A stretch of DNA of 64,000 nucleotides from the NCBI GenBank assembly GCA_001310455.1, contig BAXG01000004.1:144606-208605 (forward strand). The letters run 5' to 3'. The DNA comes from Photobacterium sp. JCM 19050. GTDB taxonomy: Bacteria; Pseudomonadota; Gammaproteobacteria; Enterobacterales; Vibrionaceae. Shown here one piece after another: positions 41,372 to 51,232 of the stretch; the first letter of the stretch is position 1; each line of letters starts with the position of its first letter. The notes under the pieces are model-generated. The model saw only the letters and a list, made by a program, of their open reading frames with translations. It searched no databases and was not told the DNA's origin. Made by a program: the position numbers and the translations under genes.

Positions 41372-42796
41372 ATGCAACGTGCTGAATATTGTTTAAACAA
41401 TGTGAAATTTTCGCCTGCGCTCCGAACGCTCGCAACCGGGGATTCCTCCGCGCAACTGGACCCCAAAGTCGCTGATCTGCTGCTTTTTCTTATTGAGCAA
41501 TATCCCGAAGTTTTAAGCCGTGACGAAATCCTCGATGCGCTCTGGCAAGGTCAGGACGTAAGCGATCACGTTGTAACCCAAACCATCAGTGAACTGCGAA
41601 AGGCACTTGAGAAGGTACAACCCGATGCCAAGCATTGGGTAAAAACCATTTCAAAACGAGGTTATTGCCTTGCCGTAAATCCTGAAGCGTCGGTAGAGAC
41701 CCAGGAAAACAAGGGATTGCCAGACCAACAGGTTGAAAACAGCCAGCCTCAACTTCCTGCGGGCAGTACCTTTGCCAGAAAGGCGGTCGGCATTTTCACC
41801 GCCCTGGCCTTATTAATCATAACCGCAGTTACGGTTAATCATTTCCACACGCAAAAAACAGAGCCTTCAGCGGTTGCACAGGTGCTTTACCCTGAGCGCG
41901 TGTCATTTCTGGTATTTGAATCTGTCCCAAGCCTGGATTTTATGGCTTTCGCTGAGTGATTTTCTGAATTACCGCATCAACACGGCAAGTGACCTGCACT
42001 CCACGCTGGTGTTTAACCCGAAAAGCGAACTGCTCACCAGTACGGGAACCATCGTCAAAGGCAAAATTCTCAAAGACGGCGATGTCACGCAGGTGGAAGT
42101 CGTGATGCACAACAATATAAAAAATGAGGAATTTTTCAGGAAGACTTACCCGCTTTCCAACGAGAATCTTGTTGATACCCAAGAGCTGATTATCAGGGAT
42201 ATCCTGCCGGCGATGAATGAGCAACCGACACCTGAGGCACTTGCCATCGCCAAAGATCGTTACCCATCCTCCTATTCAGAAACAGCCTGGATGCATCAGG
42301 CACACTATGCGTTAAACCAGTCTGACCCTGAATCCCTTTCAAAATCGGTCGCACTCTACAGTCAGGTGCTGCAACAACATCCGGGTCTGGAAATTGCGGT
42401 AGCAGAGCAGTGATCGCCATCAAACTGCTGCGGGATATGGGTGACCATCGGTTCAGCCTCGAAGACCTGATTGCCAAAAACAACCACCTGACTGAGGTCA
42501 AATCGGATATACCGCCGCCGGTGCTTCATGAAGCCAAGGCAATATTCCATTTCAACATCAACGATCTGAGTATCGCCCAGTTTCACCTAAACCAAGCAAC
42601 GGATACCCGGGAATCCTGGCTCAGTAATGTGATTGCCGGAAAAATCCACGAAAGCAAAGGGCATAATTTCAAAGCCGGGCAATCCTATGCCAAGGCCTAT
42701 TCCATGAAGCCGGATCAAGGCACGTTAATCGCCGTTGAAAACCTGCTGTTCAAAACGGATATCAGTGAAATGCTGAACATCGCTCCAAAAAGTTAA
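41372..42796 (+). CDS. CadC/ToxR-like membrane transcriptional regulator (two frameshifts)
   Basis: N-terminal OmpR-type winged helix (residues about 1-110: DPKVADLLLFLIEQYPEVLSRDEILDALW, VVTQTISELRKALE, WVKTISKRGYCL), a linker, one TM (AVGIFTALALLIITAVTV, near 150) and a periplasmic domain with tetratricopeptide-like helices (ETAWMHQAHYALNQSD). Frame changes near 41945 and 42410 compensate each other. About 475 residues. Orientation is the normal ToxR type, in contrast to the regulator at 19082. Candidate controller of the transport operon 460 bp downstream. Confidence 0.82.
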
Positions 42797-43253
42797 TCAC
42801 TCTCCTTTTGGGCGGCTGAGGCACTGCAGTCACCCATCCCTTTTGCATATTCCGATTACTTTTCCTTCTCCTTCAACACTGATGCTTTACCCGCATCTGC
42901 ATCGTCCCTCAACCGCCGACTGTGGTTAAGCTCAAGCTGTTAAATCACGTTTCATACCCTCCAATTTGCCTCTCCGGCCAATATCAAAGCTACTGCATAA
43001 AAAGCTAAACCAGGCATTTAGGGAAAGCTAAGACATTGATATTTATTGGAATATTTTTTCATGAGGTTTCCATTAGGGTTTGAAATCCCTCTCTGAAAAA
43101 TATTTTTCAGCCAATACCAAACCCTTAGGACTTCCCTTCACCATTGCGGTTTATTGGGCAACAGGGACGGGCGTCAGCCTCGGTGCTCCGGCTGCCCCGC
43201 CCAGCTCTCAATCCACTGTTTATTCATCTTCGTCACTGTATAGGAATGGCGTT
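42797..43253. promoter_or_regulatory. Promoter region of the MFS/amidohydrolase operon
   Basis: About 460 bp without a gene. Contains TGGAATATTTTTTCA (43047-43061) and the palindrome at 43094-43109. The latter is flanked symmetrically by AGGGTTTG (43075-43082) and CAAACCCT (43118-43125), an 8-bp inverted repeat. Confidence 0.55.
43094..43109. promoter_or_regulatory. IolR-like operator, distant copy
   Basis: TGAAAAATATTTTTCA, identical over all 16 bp with the site at 4854-4869 in the iol region. About 145 bp upstream of the MFS start. Confidence 0.55.
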
Positions 43254-44888
43254 ATGGAAAGCTCCCAAAACAAAAATGCAATGATGTGGCTTCCGCTCAT
43301 TGTTGTCTGTATCGCCCAGGTAGGTACCTCGGGCGATAACTCTGTGCTCTCGATGTCCACCAATGAATTTATCTCGAAGCTTGGTGCCTCCATGGACCAG
43401 GTGCAGCTCGCGAATATCGTGTACAGCCTGTTGGCCGGTGCATTAATGGTATTCGGCGGCATGCTGGGCATTGCAAAAGGCTTCAAGCGCGTCTTTATGG
43501 CGGGTGCGGCACTGTGCGCAGCTGGTGAGGCACTGGCTGTTATCTCCTAACATGGATATCCTGATTTGGGGTGCCCGTTCCCTGACCGGTCTTGGCGCTG
43601 CCTGATGATCCCTTCAGTCCTCGGTATCATTGTCTCTCTTTATGAAGGGAAGGAACGCGCAGTCGCATTCGGCGGTGTTGGCGCGGCAACCGGTTTTGCG
43701 GCTGTTATCATGCCTATCGGTGCTGGCTTAATCATGGATTTATCCGGTTATCAGGCTGCGTTTTCTACTATGTCTGTCTGGTTTATCGCGGTATTTATCG
43801 CTGCGTGGAAAATCATTCCGGATATCAAACCTGCTCAGATGCGTGTTGACTACGTGGGTACCGCGCTGGCATCTCTCGGTCTGCTGGCTTTTATTATCGG
43901 CTGTTCAAAGATCAGTGTCTGGGGCCTGGTTGAGCCAATGGAAGCGCCAATGACGGTGTTTGGCATGTCGCCAGCCCTGCCACTGGCTGTCCTCGGTGTG
44001 GTCATCATGGCTGCCACAATGATCGTAGAAAAAGGCATTGAAGCAAAACACGGTGCCGCACTGATTCCTCAATCTTTTATCCGCACTCGCCAGGTTCGTA
44101 ACGGCCTTTACGTCACCGGGCTAATCTTCGCCGTTTTCGGTGCCGCTTTCTTCGTTACTCTCTCTTGGATCATGGTTGTTGCCGGCAAAGGCGGCATTGA
44201 AACCGGCCTTTCCATGGCAGTAATGGCTGTCCCTATGATTGTGCTGTCACTAGGCATTCCAAAGAAAGCCAGCCACCTGTCCCCCCGCATGGTTGTTCTT
44301 GTTTCAACCGGCATGGTTATCGCGGGCACCGTTCTGATGCTGAACTCCTTGCAACCTGATGGTTTTGAAGCTGTGCAGATGTATCTCGGCCTTGCACTGC
44401 TGGGTGCCGGCCAGGGTGGCTATGCGTCCCAGTCAGCAATGATTGTTGCGTCTGCCCTCCACCCTCGTGATGCAGCACAATCAGGCGGCATCCAGTGCTC
44501 TACCCGCAACGTGTGGCAGGCTGCCGGTGTTGCCATTATCGGTGCCGTCCTGCTGTTCAGTTCCACCGCTATCTTCAAGAGTCAGATTGAAAACAGCAAC
44601 GTTTCCACCGTCGTGAAGGAATACGTCGCACAGACCCCGGTCCACGGCTTTATGGCTAACAACGCCATGACCGAAAAACTCCAGAAAATCGGCGCATCTG
44701 CCAAGGATGTTGAAAAAGCACTCACCATCTACAAAGCCACCCGAATTGAGTCTGCCCAATGGGCGTTCTGGTCACTGGTGCTCTTCGTCGCACTCCACAT
44801 TCCGGGCTTCATGGGCATTCCAACCCAAGGCTGGACGACCAAAACCCCGACTAAAAAAACTGAAACCCCTGAACCCTCAAAAGCGTGA
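43254..44888 (+). CDS. MFS transporter, DHA2-like with about 14 helices (frameshifted)
   Basis: Start MESSQNKNAMMWLPLIVVCIAQVGTSGDN at 43254 with AGGA upstream. Many hydrophobic segments; RSLTGLGAALMIPSVLGI near TM4 is the usual antiporter-C-like region. The frame is lost near 43550 and again near 43603, leaving the net frame unchanged. About 545 residues. It ends 20 bp before a YtcJ-like amidohydrolase, so it may import that enzyme's substrate rather than export drugs. Confidence 0.82.
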
Positions 44889-44908
44889 TTCATAAAGGAA
44901 TAAAGAAC

Positions 44909-46652
44909 ATGAAAATGAACAATATCGCGTTTCGAATGATTGACATGGCTGCCCCTGTAACTGTCTTCGTCGCCAAGAAAGTCATCACCATGAACCCGGA
45001 TGCCCCATTTGCAGAGTGTGTGGCTACCCAAAACGGCAACATTGTAGCCGTCGGCGATACAGACACAGTTGTAAAGGCACTGGAAACCCGTCATTGCACC
45101 ATCGAGATCAATGACCAGTTCCGCGAAAACTACCTGTACCCCGGCTTTTCCGAGCACCACATGCACCCGCACATCATGGGCGCTTACCTGCGTGACTCAT
45201 ACTACGTGGGCTATGTAAACCGAAAGGCTGCCGATGGCTCGGTATTGCCGGGTATCCAGTCAGTTGATGCATTGATTGCACGCCTCAAAGAATTGGTTGA
45301 GCAGGATCGCGACCGCCTTGAGTCTTCTGAAACCCAGTGGCTGAACTGCTGGGGCTTTGACCCACTACTGCTGAACAACGCAGATGTTACTCGCGATGTA
45401 CTGGATAACGTCACCACCGACTTTCCGATTTGCCTGGGCCATGCCTCCGGCCACGTTATCAACGTGAACTCCCGTGCGCTGGCGCTCTGCGAATACGACA
45501 AAATGCCGGAAGATCCAAACCTGTTCCGCTATGAAGACGGCCGCCTGAGCGGTACTATCGCCGAGCCTGCAATGATGCAGCCTGCGTTTGCCAAAGGCGC
45601 TTCCAAGATGGATTTCTCACTAGAAGGCATGCTGGGTGCCGGTGAAATCGCGACCAAGGTTGCCCGTATCAACGGCTGTACCTCCATCACAGACAAAGGC
45701 ACCAACTTCCCTCTGACCCCGGGCAACGTTGCAGCAGAAGCCTGGATCCAGGGCGCAGAGATGGGCCGCCTGCATACCCGCGTAAATATGGAACCGTGGT
45801 TCGCTACCATTGACCGTTGGGAATACAAAGGCAAAACCGGTTGGGATGCCATCGAAACCCTGCGCAATGAACACAACCCGCGTCTGAGCTCGGCAACTAC
45901 AAAATGCTGGCAGACGGCTCCATCCAGGCTTTACCGCACACCTGCTGCCCGACCAGCCGTATGTCACACCGGGCAAGCCAAACGGCCACCTGCTGATGAA
46001 TGCGCAAGCTCTTGCTGAGCAAATCGCCATTGGTGAAAGCCACGGCATGTCCTGTTCCATCCATACCAACGGTAACGGCGCAACAGAAGCGGCACTGGAA
46101 GCCATTGAGTCGGTACGCGCCAACAACCCGGACCTGGGTTTCCGCCACTCTCTGGAACACTGCCAGCTGGCAACAGAAAACCAGTTCTATCGCATGGCGA
46201 AACTGGGCGTAACGCCGAACCTGTTCTCTAACCACATCTACTTCTGGGGTGATGTGCACTGCAAGTTTACCGTCGGTCCTCATGGTGTCCGCCGGATGGA
46301 TGCCTGTCGCAGCGCCACCAACCACGGCCTGAAGCATGGCGTGCACTCCGATGACATGGTGACAGAAGTGTCCCCATTGTTCTCAGCATGGTGTGCGGTA
46401 AACCGCCGCTCGCTGACCGGTGTGGTATACGGTGAAGACCAGTGCCTGACAGTCGACGAAGCGATGCGAGTAATTACTTACAACCACGCTTGGCTGGCAC
46501 ACCAGGACGATGTGCGCGGCACGATTGAAATTGGCAAGTGGGCGGACTTTACCGTTCTGGAAGAAGAAGCCACAGAAGAGATTCGTGAACGCCTGAAAGA
46601 CATCCGCATTGTGGGCACCGTTATCGGTGGTAACGACATCATGGTCAACTGA
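44909..46652 (+). CDS. YtcJ-like metal-dependent amidohydrolase (frameshifted)
   Basis: Amidohydrolase family 3. Residue order: VTVFVAKKVITMNPDAPFAE, metal site PGFSEHHMHPHI, GHASGHVINVNSRAL, KMLADGSIQ, CSIHTNGNGATEAAL, FRHSLEHCQ, GVHSDDMVTE (final Asp ligand) and GTIEIGKWADF at the end. Frame changes near 45893 and 45927; the repaired protein is 581 residues. Cytoplasmic, no signal peptide. Starts 20 bp after the MFS gene with AAGGA. Substrate is unknown; relatives act on exocyclic amides or esters. Confidence 0.85.
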
Positions 46653-46690
46653 CGGAGAGGGGCGGGCGCAAGCCTGCCCCTTATTTGGCT

Positions 46691-47932
46691 ATGCAAAATC
46701 TATCCGATTTAAAACGCAGTATCGAACCCTGGTATTTGTTGATGGTCGTCTTGGGCGCACTGAATGTCGCGTTCAATATCATGCTTATCCCTCAACACAT
46801 TGCCGACAGCTATCCAGATGGAAATGCCCTGATAGGGATTGTCATGTCAGCCTGGACAGCTGGCCCCCTGTTGAGCCCTCTGATGTCGAAATACATGAGG
46901 CTGACAGAGGGGCGTCAGTACAATGTCGCCAAGTTGTTTCTTCTCAACGCGGTCCTTGCGTTTTCCGTGCCTTACTGCACCCATGTTTCCCTGCTGTTCC
47001 TCAATTTATTAATTCAGGGGCTGATCTATGCCGGCATATACTCAATCCTTAATTTGCTTATCGTTAAACGTTTTGAAGAAAGCCAATGGCATAACCGCAC
47101 CAGTATGCTGGTTGCTGCTTTCATCATCGGGGAAGTAATTGGCTTTGCCCTTGCCGGTGTAATGACAGATCCCATCCGGGGTGTTTCCCTTGGCGGAGTT
47201 GGTTTGCTTATCACCAGTATTTTTTGCTTGCGGGTGCTGCCGACCTACCATGCAGACAATGCAGCCGGCAACCAAAACCAGGGGCCGGTATCCGGTCAGA
47301 CAAAAGCACTGCTCCTCTCTCCGTTTGGTTTGATGGTTCTGGGGTGGGCATTGCTTTGTTTTTCCGCCCAAATCATGTTCTTGCCATTTCCGGTATTGAT
47401 GGAAGATGTTTTCCTGCTTCCTCCGCTTCAATCGAGCATGGCACTCAGCGTGGCGGGGTTGATTGCCCTCGGGTTCTACCCATTTATCGGCTCTCTCACC
47501 ACCCGATATGGTGCAGACAACGTACTGATAAGCGCATCCGCCGTTAAGGTGCTGGTCTTCGTGGCCTTCTCATTCTGCGCAATCAGCATGACCGATGCGC
47601 TCATTCCGTTTGCCATGTTATTAATTGCCCTGAACAGGTGGACCTGGCCGTTTATGATGACCGGCGCGCAAATTCAGGCCTCAACATTGAGCAAAGGCCG
47701 AGGAAACACGCTGGCACTTACGTTGTTCATGGCATTTTCCGGTGCCGGAAACATGCTGGCCGGTGTAATGAACTCCTACGTGACAGCCCAACTCGGTATT
47801 GAATACGTTCCCATGTTTGCCGCCGCAGCCTGTTTTCTGGGCGTGGTGTTAGTTATAGGCAGCAAGCTCTACCCCTTCCGGGTATCAACCCGTTCGCTAA
47901 CGTCTAAAGGACTACTGAATGAAAAAGGATGA
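46691..47932 (+). CDS. MFS transporter, 12-helix type
   Basis: 413 residues, intact. Helices throughout (EPWYLLMVVLGALNVAFNIMLI, LFLNLLIQGLIYAGIYSILNLLIV, FGLMVLGWALLCFSAQIMFLPF). Substrate not recognised. ATG 46691 follows the amidohydrolase by 38 bp and the 3' end overlaps the next gene by 14 bp, so it belongs to the same operon. Confidence 0.8.
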   Translation: MQNLSDLKRSIEPWYLLMVVLGALNVAFNIMLIPQHIADSYPDGNALIGIVMSAWTAGPLLSPLMSKYMRLTEGRQYNVAKLFLLNAVLAFSVPYCTHVSLLFLNLLIQGLIYAGIYSILNLLIVKRFEESQWHNRTSMLVAAFIIGEVIGFALAGVMTDPIRGVSLGGVGLLITSIFCLRVLPTYHADNAAGNQNQGPVSGQTKALLLSPFGLMVLGWALLCFSAQIMFLPFPVLMEDVFLLPPLQSSMALSVAGLIALGFYPFIGSLTTRYGADNVLISASAVKVLVFVAFSFCAISMTDALIPFAMLLIALNRWTWPFMMTGAQIQASTLSKGRGNTLALTLFMAFSGAGNMLAGVMNSYVTAQLGIEYVPMFAAAACFLGVVLVIGSKLYPFRVSTRSLTSKGLLNEKG

Positions 47933-48593
47933 CTGGCTGATTCTCAGCATCATTACCGTGTTTATTGCCGCTGTTTACCTCACACCGGGGTTGGGCACAC
48001 TGTTTGCCAGCCTTACCGCCGAACACGCTTACATTATGTCCGGCCTGAAATTCGCCCTGCTCGCCACCTTCGGCGAGGTGCTGGGCAAACGGATATCTTC
48101 AGGAAACTGGAACATAGATGGTTTCGGCGTACTGCCAAAAATGGCGGTCTGGTTCCTGCTTGGCGCTGTTATAAAAGCCGGGTTTGTTGTTTTTGCCACC
48201 GGTATGCCAATCGTGGTGAAAACACTGGGCTTGCCTGCCAACGCGATACTGGACGCTTTTGCTATCAGCCTAGGCCTGAACCTGATTTTCGCCCCGATGT
48301 TTATGACCATGCATAAAATTACGGATATGCATATCGCAGATTGTGGGGGTCAAATGCGCGCACTGATTACCCCAATAGATATGGCGGCCAAATTTTCCCA
48401 AATTGACTGGCAGAAGCAGTACGGATTTGTATTTAAAAAGACCATCCCCTTCTTCTGGATCCCGGCACATACGGTGACGTTCTTACTGCCGGAAACCTTC
48501 CAGGTCATCTTTGCTGCAATGTTGGGTGTGGTACTGGGCGTGATATTAAGCGTGGCATCTTCACCAAAAATGGTGGTACAGCAGGCTGGGTAA
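47919..48593 (+). CDS. Polytopic membrane protein of unknown function
   Basis: 224 residues, five or six membrane segments (WLILSIITVFIAAVYL, MAVWFLLGAVIKAGFVVFAT, AFAISLGLNLIFAPMF, TFQVIFAAMLGVVLGVIL). The FALLATFGEVLGKRI segment and overall layout distantly recall Mpv17/PMP22 proteins, but this is weak. Last gene of the MFS/amidohydrolase operon. Confidence 0.65.
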   Translation: MKKDDWLILSIITVFIAAVYLTPGLGTLFASLTAEHAYIMSGLKFALLATFGEVLGKRISSGNWNIDGFGVLPKMAVWFLLGAVIKAGFVVFATGMPIVVKTLGLPANAILDAFAISLGLNLIFAPMFMTMHKITDMHIADCGGQMRALITPIDMAAKFSQIDWQKQYGFVFKKTIPFFWIPAHTVTFLLPETFQVIFAAMLGVVLGVILSVASSPKMVVQQAG

Positions 48594-48614
48594 TACTGAT
48601 TGCTTAATAAGGGA

Positions 48615-48645
48615 AAAGCCGGCGGGAAGAATGTCGGCTTTTTTT
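48615..48645 (+). terminator. Terminator of the amidohydrolase operon
   Basis: AAAGCCG and CGGCTTTTTTT arms around a 13-nt loop, about 22 bp after the last stop. Confidence 0.8.
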
Positions 48646-49061
48646 GTGGCGTTGTATTTCCACACTTAATTCATTCAGAGAATGACTCAACATCGCAATA
48701 ATCACGAAGGGAATATTAACTCGTTCATGTTTGCCAAATAACAAGGTTGAAGCACGTTATTATCAGGCTGTCCTGACTTGTTTTTTCAGCTAGCTTAGTT
48801 GGCAAAGCCAAATCAGACGTGTCTCTTTTCGAGAGTTCTAGTTATATTTACCAATGCCAACCGTGAGTTGTGAGGAAATACCCTACAATGTTGTATTTCT
48901 TCACTAACAGCTTTGTTGAATATGATGATATTATATCCAAAACATATTCTTACGATAAATCCTGGTGTTGGGTAGATGCGTGAAAAATTCCAAAGTGATA
49001 TATTTAATTAACCCACATAGGATTCTAATAAACTGTTATATTCCTAGACGGATATTTTAGA
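48646..49061. other. AT-rich border region, no gene seen
   Basis: About 415 bp, abruptly more AT-rich than the operon to the left. Contains a small inverted repeat GAAATAC (48875-48881) / GTATTTC (48893-48899). No direct repeats or tRNA-like sequence recognised at the border. Confidence 0.4.
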
Positions 49062-50078
49062 ATGCAATTTTTATATACTTATCCGAGTTATTTGGATGAA
49101 ATCATTGAAAATTTAAAGGATAGAGATTGGCTAGTTCATAATTTTAATAGTGTTGATGATTTTGAGGTATATAATTTCGCAAATTATTTGTACAACAAAA
49201 AAAATGGTGTTACCTATACAATATACCTTGACCTAAATGTCTATCAGTTCATCGTGAACGCATTTAAGAAGGATAAACCCAAGAAAGAGTTCCGTGATGC
49301 GATGGGTCTTGTTGCTTTTTGCCAAATCGCTGAAATTGAGTTAGATCCTACCTACGCTGTGTATGAAAAAATCAACTACCGGACTGATGATAAACTACTG
49401 AATGAAGTTCTTTCCGATTTAAAGTTATTTCATCGCATAAACAATATCAATAACTCTTCAATGGTAGAATATGCTTTGGGATATATTGATACCATCAGTC
49501 CTGCAGCTACTTATACTATGGATTCCACCGTTATTAAGAAAAACCTTACAAAATATAGACGCTTGCGTGAGTGGGATTCATTATATCTAATTGTTTTATA
49601 TGTAATCTACGCATCTCAACTGCCGAAACTTAGTACACTAGACAAGCTAAAAAAAGTGATTGAGTGGATGATTATCGAGTTTAGGTTATCTCTTGTTGGT
49701 ATCACATTTGCCGCCATCTACTTCAGTAAAACACCGATGAAACGAATGATGAAATACAAGGTAGCGGATGATCCGCGCTCTAAACAACGTAGTGCGTTTA
49801 ATATGACATGGGATCTCTATAACTTGAATCGCTACTTCAGGATGTGGACTGAGCAAGAACCTCAACAGGAGAGTATGTTCGCAAGCGGTGACAAAGTGTT
49901 CAACGCAATACTAAGAAAATCAATTAAAGTTCAGCAGACGAGTTGTTTAGATAGCTTTGAGGAATTCCTGCCGCAAAATATTGTGACCTATTTAGAGAAA
50001 ATCACTTTTCAGCCAGTGAGCACTTTGAGAGAGTTTATCACTCTCAAGCCTGGTCTCCATCTTATAGAGACGAATTAA
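49062..50078 (+). CDS. Unknown AT-rich protein with PIN-like features
   Basis: 338 residues, intact, codon use strongly A/T-ending unlike the flanking genes, so probably transferred. Residues 52-65 read YTIYLDLNVYQFIV, an acidic strand like the first strand of PIN-type nucleases (D57, N59). Then come a helical segment with IAEIELDPTYAVYEK (E102), the usual second acidic position, and REWDSLYLI (D172), a plausible third. No signal peptide. Homology is not recognised; nuclease function is inference from this pattern. Followed 155 bp later by another AT-rich gene with a HEPN-like motif. Confidence 0.5.
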   Translation: MQFLYTYPSYLDEIIENLKDRDWLVHNFNSVDDFEVYNFANYLYNKKNGVTYTIYLDLNVYQFIVNAFKKDKPKKEFRDAMGLVAFCQIAEIELDPTYAVYEKINYRTDDKLLNEVLSDLKLFHRINNINNSSMVEYALGYIDTISPAATYTMDSTVIKKNLTKYRRLREWDSLYLIVLYVIYASQLPKLSTLDKLKKVIEWMIIEFRLSLVGITFAAIYFSKTPMKRMMKYKVADDPRSKQRSAFNMTWDLYNLNRYFRMWTEQEPQQESMFASGDKVFNAILRKSIKVQQTSCLDSFEEFLPQNIVTYLEKITFQPVSTLREFITLKPGLHLIETN

Positions 50079-50119
50079 TAAGAAAATATGAATCGTTAAC
50101 AGGTATAGAACACAGCGGA

Positions 50120-50207
50120 ACATAACAAACGTATAAAATACCACACTCTAGGGGTGCTGGACTCAAAAAAAGCTGCTCGCCATTTATGCGGAACGCTAGC
50201 GTTATTG
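50120..50207. other. attC-like sequence between the two AT-rich genes
   Basis: Left end ACATAACAAACG resembles the left end of Vibrio cholerae VCR attC sites. Right end GCGTTATTG, with GTTAT matching VCR-type R' boxes, lies 88 bp away and contains the palindrome AACGCTAGCGTT (50192-50203). Complementarity between the two ends is only partial and inner pairing is weak, so this may be coincidence. Confidence 0.3.
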
Positions 50208-50232
50208 ATAAGTTTACCAAAGGTAAAAAATA

Positions 50233-50958
50233 GTGATTATACAAGAACAAGCATTAAGTAAATTAGCGAATGCCATGAGGATTTATGGCGAGGCTCATAT
50301 GAATTTCAATCATCTGAAGTTAGTTGATGCCGAAGAGGCTATTGATAACTTAGATAGGGCTATGGAAGCAAAGCTTGAAGCATTCCATAGCTTGTATGAT
50401 GTAACAAAGGATCTCTTCGATTACTTTGACCATGCAGATACAGCAGTCCTTATCTTATTAAGAAATGCGGTTCATCATCGTAACCATTTGTTGTTTAGAA
50501 CTTGGAATCAAGAAATGGGTTTAAATGAAGGGCATAAGAAATACCTGGGTGCAGAGTTTTTGTTCGCGAGCCACGATATACTGACTGACGGTCATAAGAT
50601 GAGGCATTTTTATAAGCTAGAAGACTTCTTTCTTCGAGTTGATTCTTCATTAGGCTCCCCGTTTCTTGAAGACCGAATGAGTGATAAAAATCGAGAGAAA
50701 TTATTAAATCAGCTTGAAAATGAACTGAGTTTTGGTGAGCTAAAAAAGTATGCCAAAGGCGAAAGATATCCATTAAAACAGGTATATATAAATATAATTC
50801 CAATTTATATATCAGCAGCTATAAAGGTTTTCAAAGCTCTTAACGATAAAGGTGTAAAGTTTTTAGGGTTTGATGCAAATGCATACAAAGAAGCATTCAC
50901 AAACGAACTATCTGTAGATTTAGGCTCATTCGATTATTCAACAATACGGATATTATAA
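50233..50958 (+). CDS. Unknown AT-rich helical protein with HEPN-like RX4H motif
   Basis: 241 residues, predicted mostly alpha-helical. LILLRNAVHHRNHLLF carries R77-X4-H82, the pattern of HEPN ribonuclease domains. GTG start at 50233 with AAAGG upstream. Low GC like its neighbour, and no membrane segment or signal. Not recognised as a family. Together with the upstream PIN-like gene it could be a toxin-antitoxin or phage-defence pair; untested inference. Confidence 0.5.
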   Translation: MIIQEQALSKLANAMRIYGEAHMNFNHLKLVDAEEAIDNLDRAMEAKLEAFHSLYDVTKDLFDYFDHADTAVLILLRNAVHHRNHLLFRTWNQEMGLNEGHKKYLGAEFLFASHDILTDGHKMRHFYKLEDFFLRVDSSLGSPFLEDRMSDKNREKLLNQLENELSFGELKKYAKGERYPLKQVYINIIPIYISAAIKVFKALNDKGVKFLGFDANAYKEAFTNELSVDLGSFDYSTIRIL

Positions 50959-51012
50959 AATAAAGCTAACATATTTGAGCCCTTCTCCAGTCAATAGGCA
51001 ATAGCATTGTTT

Positions 51013-51032
51013 TTGGCTGCGTCAGCAGCCAA
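51013..51032. terminator. Hairpin after the AT-rich pair
   Basis: TTGGCTG and CAGCCAA arms (7 bp), 55 bp after the stop at 50958. A T-run precedes rather than follows on the plus strand, so its terminator role is uncertain. Confidence 0.35.
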
Positions 51033-51204
51033 TACTATCGAACAACAAAGCCATCTACTGAGTTTACCCTCAATTAAAGTTATCCGAAGTGATCGCTTTA
51101 GAGCATAAGGTCTAACTGGTTTCTGTCCCAAATTAAGCCAAATTATTGCCTTCACAGAAAACCAAAACCACCCGCTTTACACTGTAAAACCCACCCAAAC
51201 AGCG

Positions 51205-51226
51205 AGCGCCGGATTGCTCCGGCGCT
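51205..51226 (-). terminator. Probable terminator of the chemoreceptor gene
   Basis: AGCGCCGG-attgct-CCGGCGCT perfect 8-bp stem, 7 bp beyond the stop on the minus strand. No long T-run. Confidence 0.6.
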
Positions 51227-51232
51227 GTTGAT

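Noticed and set aside
51013..51032. attC or integrase core site after the HEPN-like gene
   Set aside because: It is only a simple 7-bp hairpin; no R or L box sequences around it.
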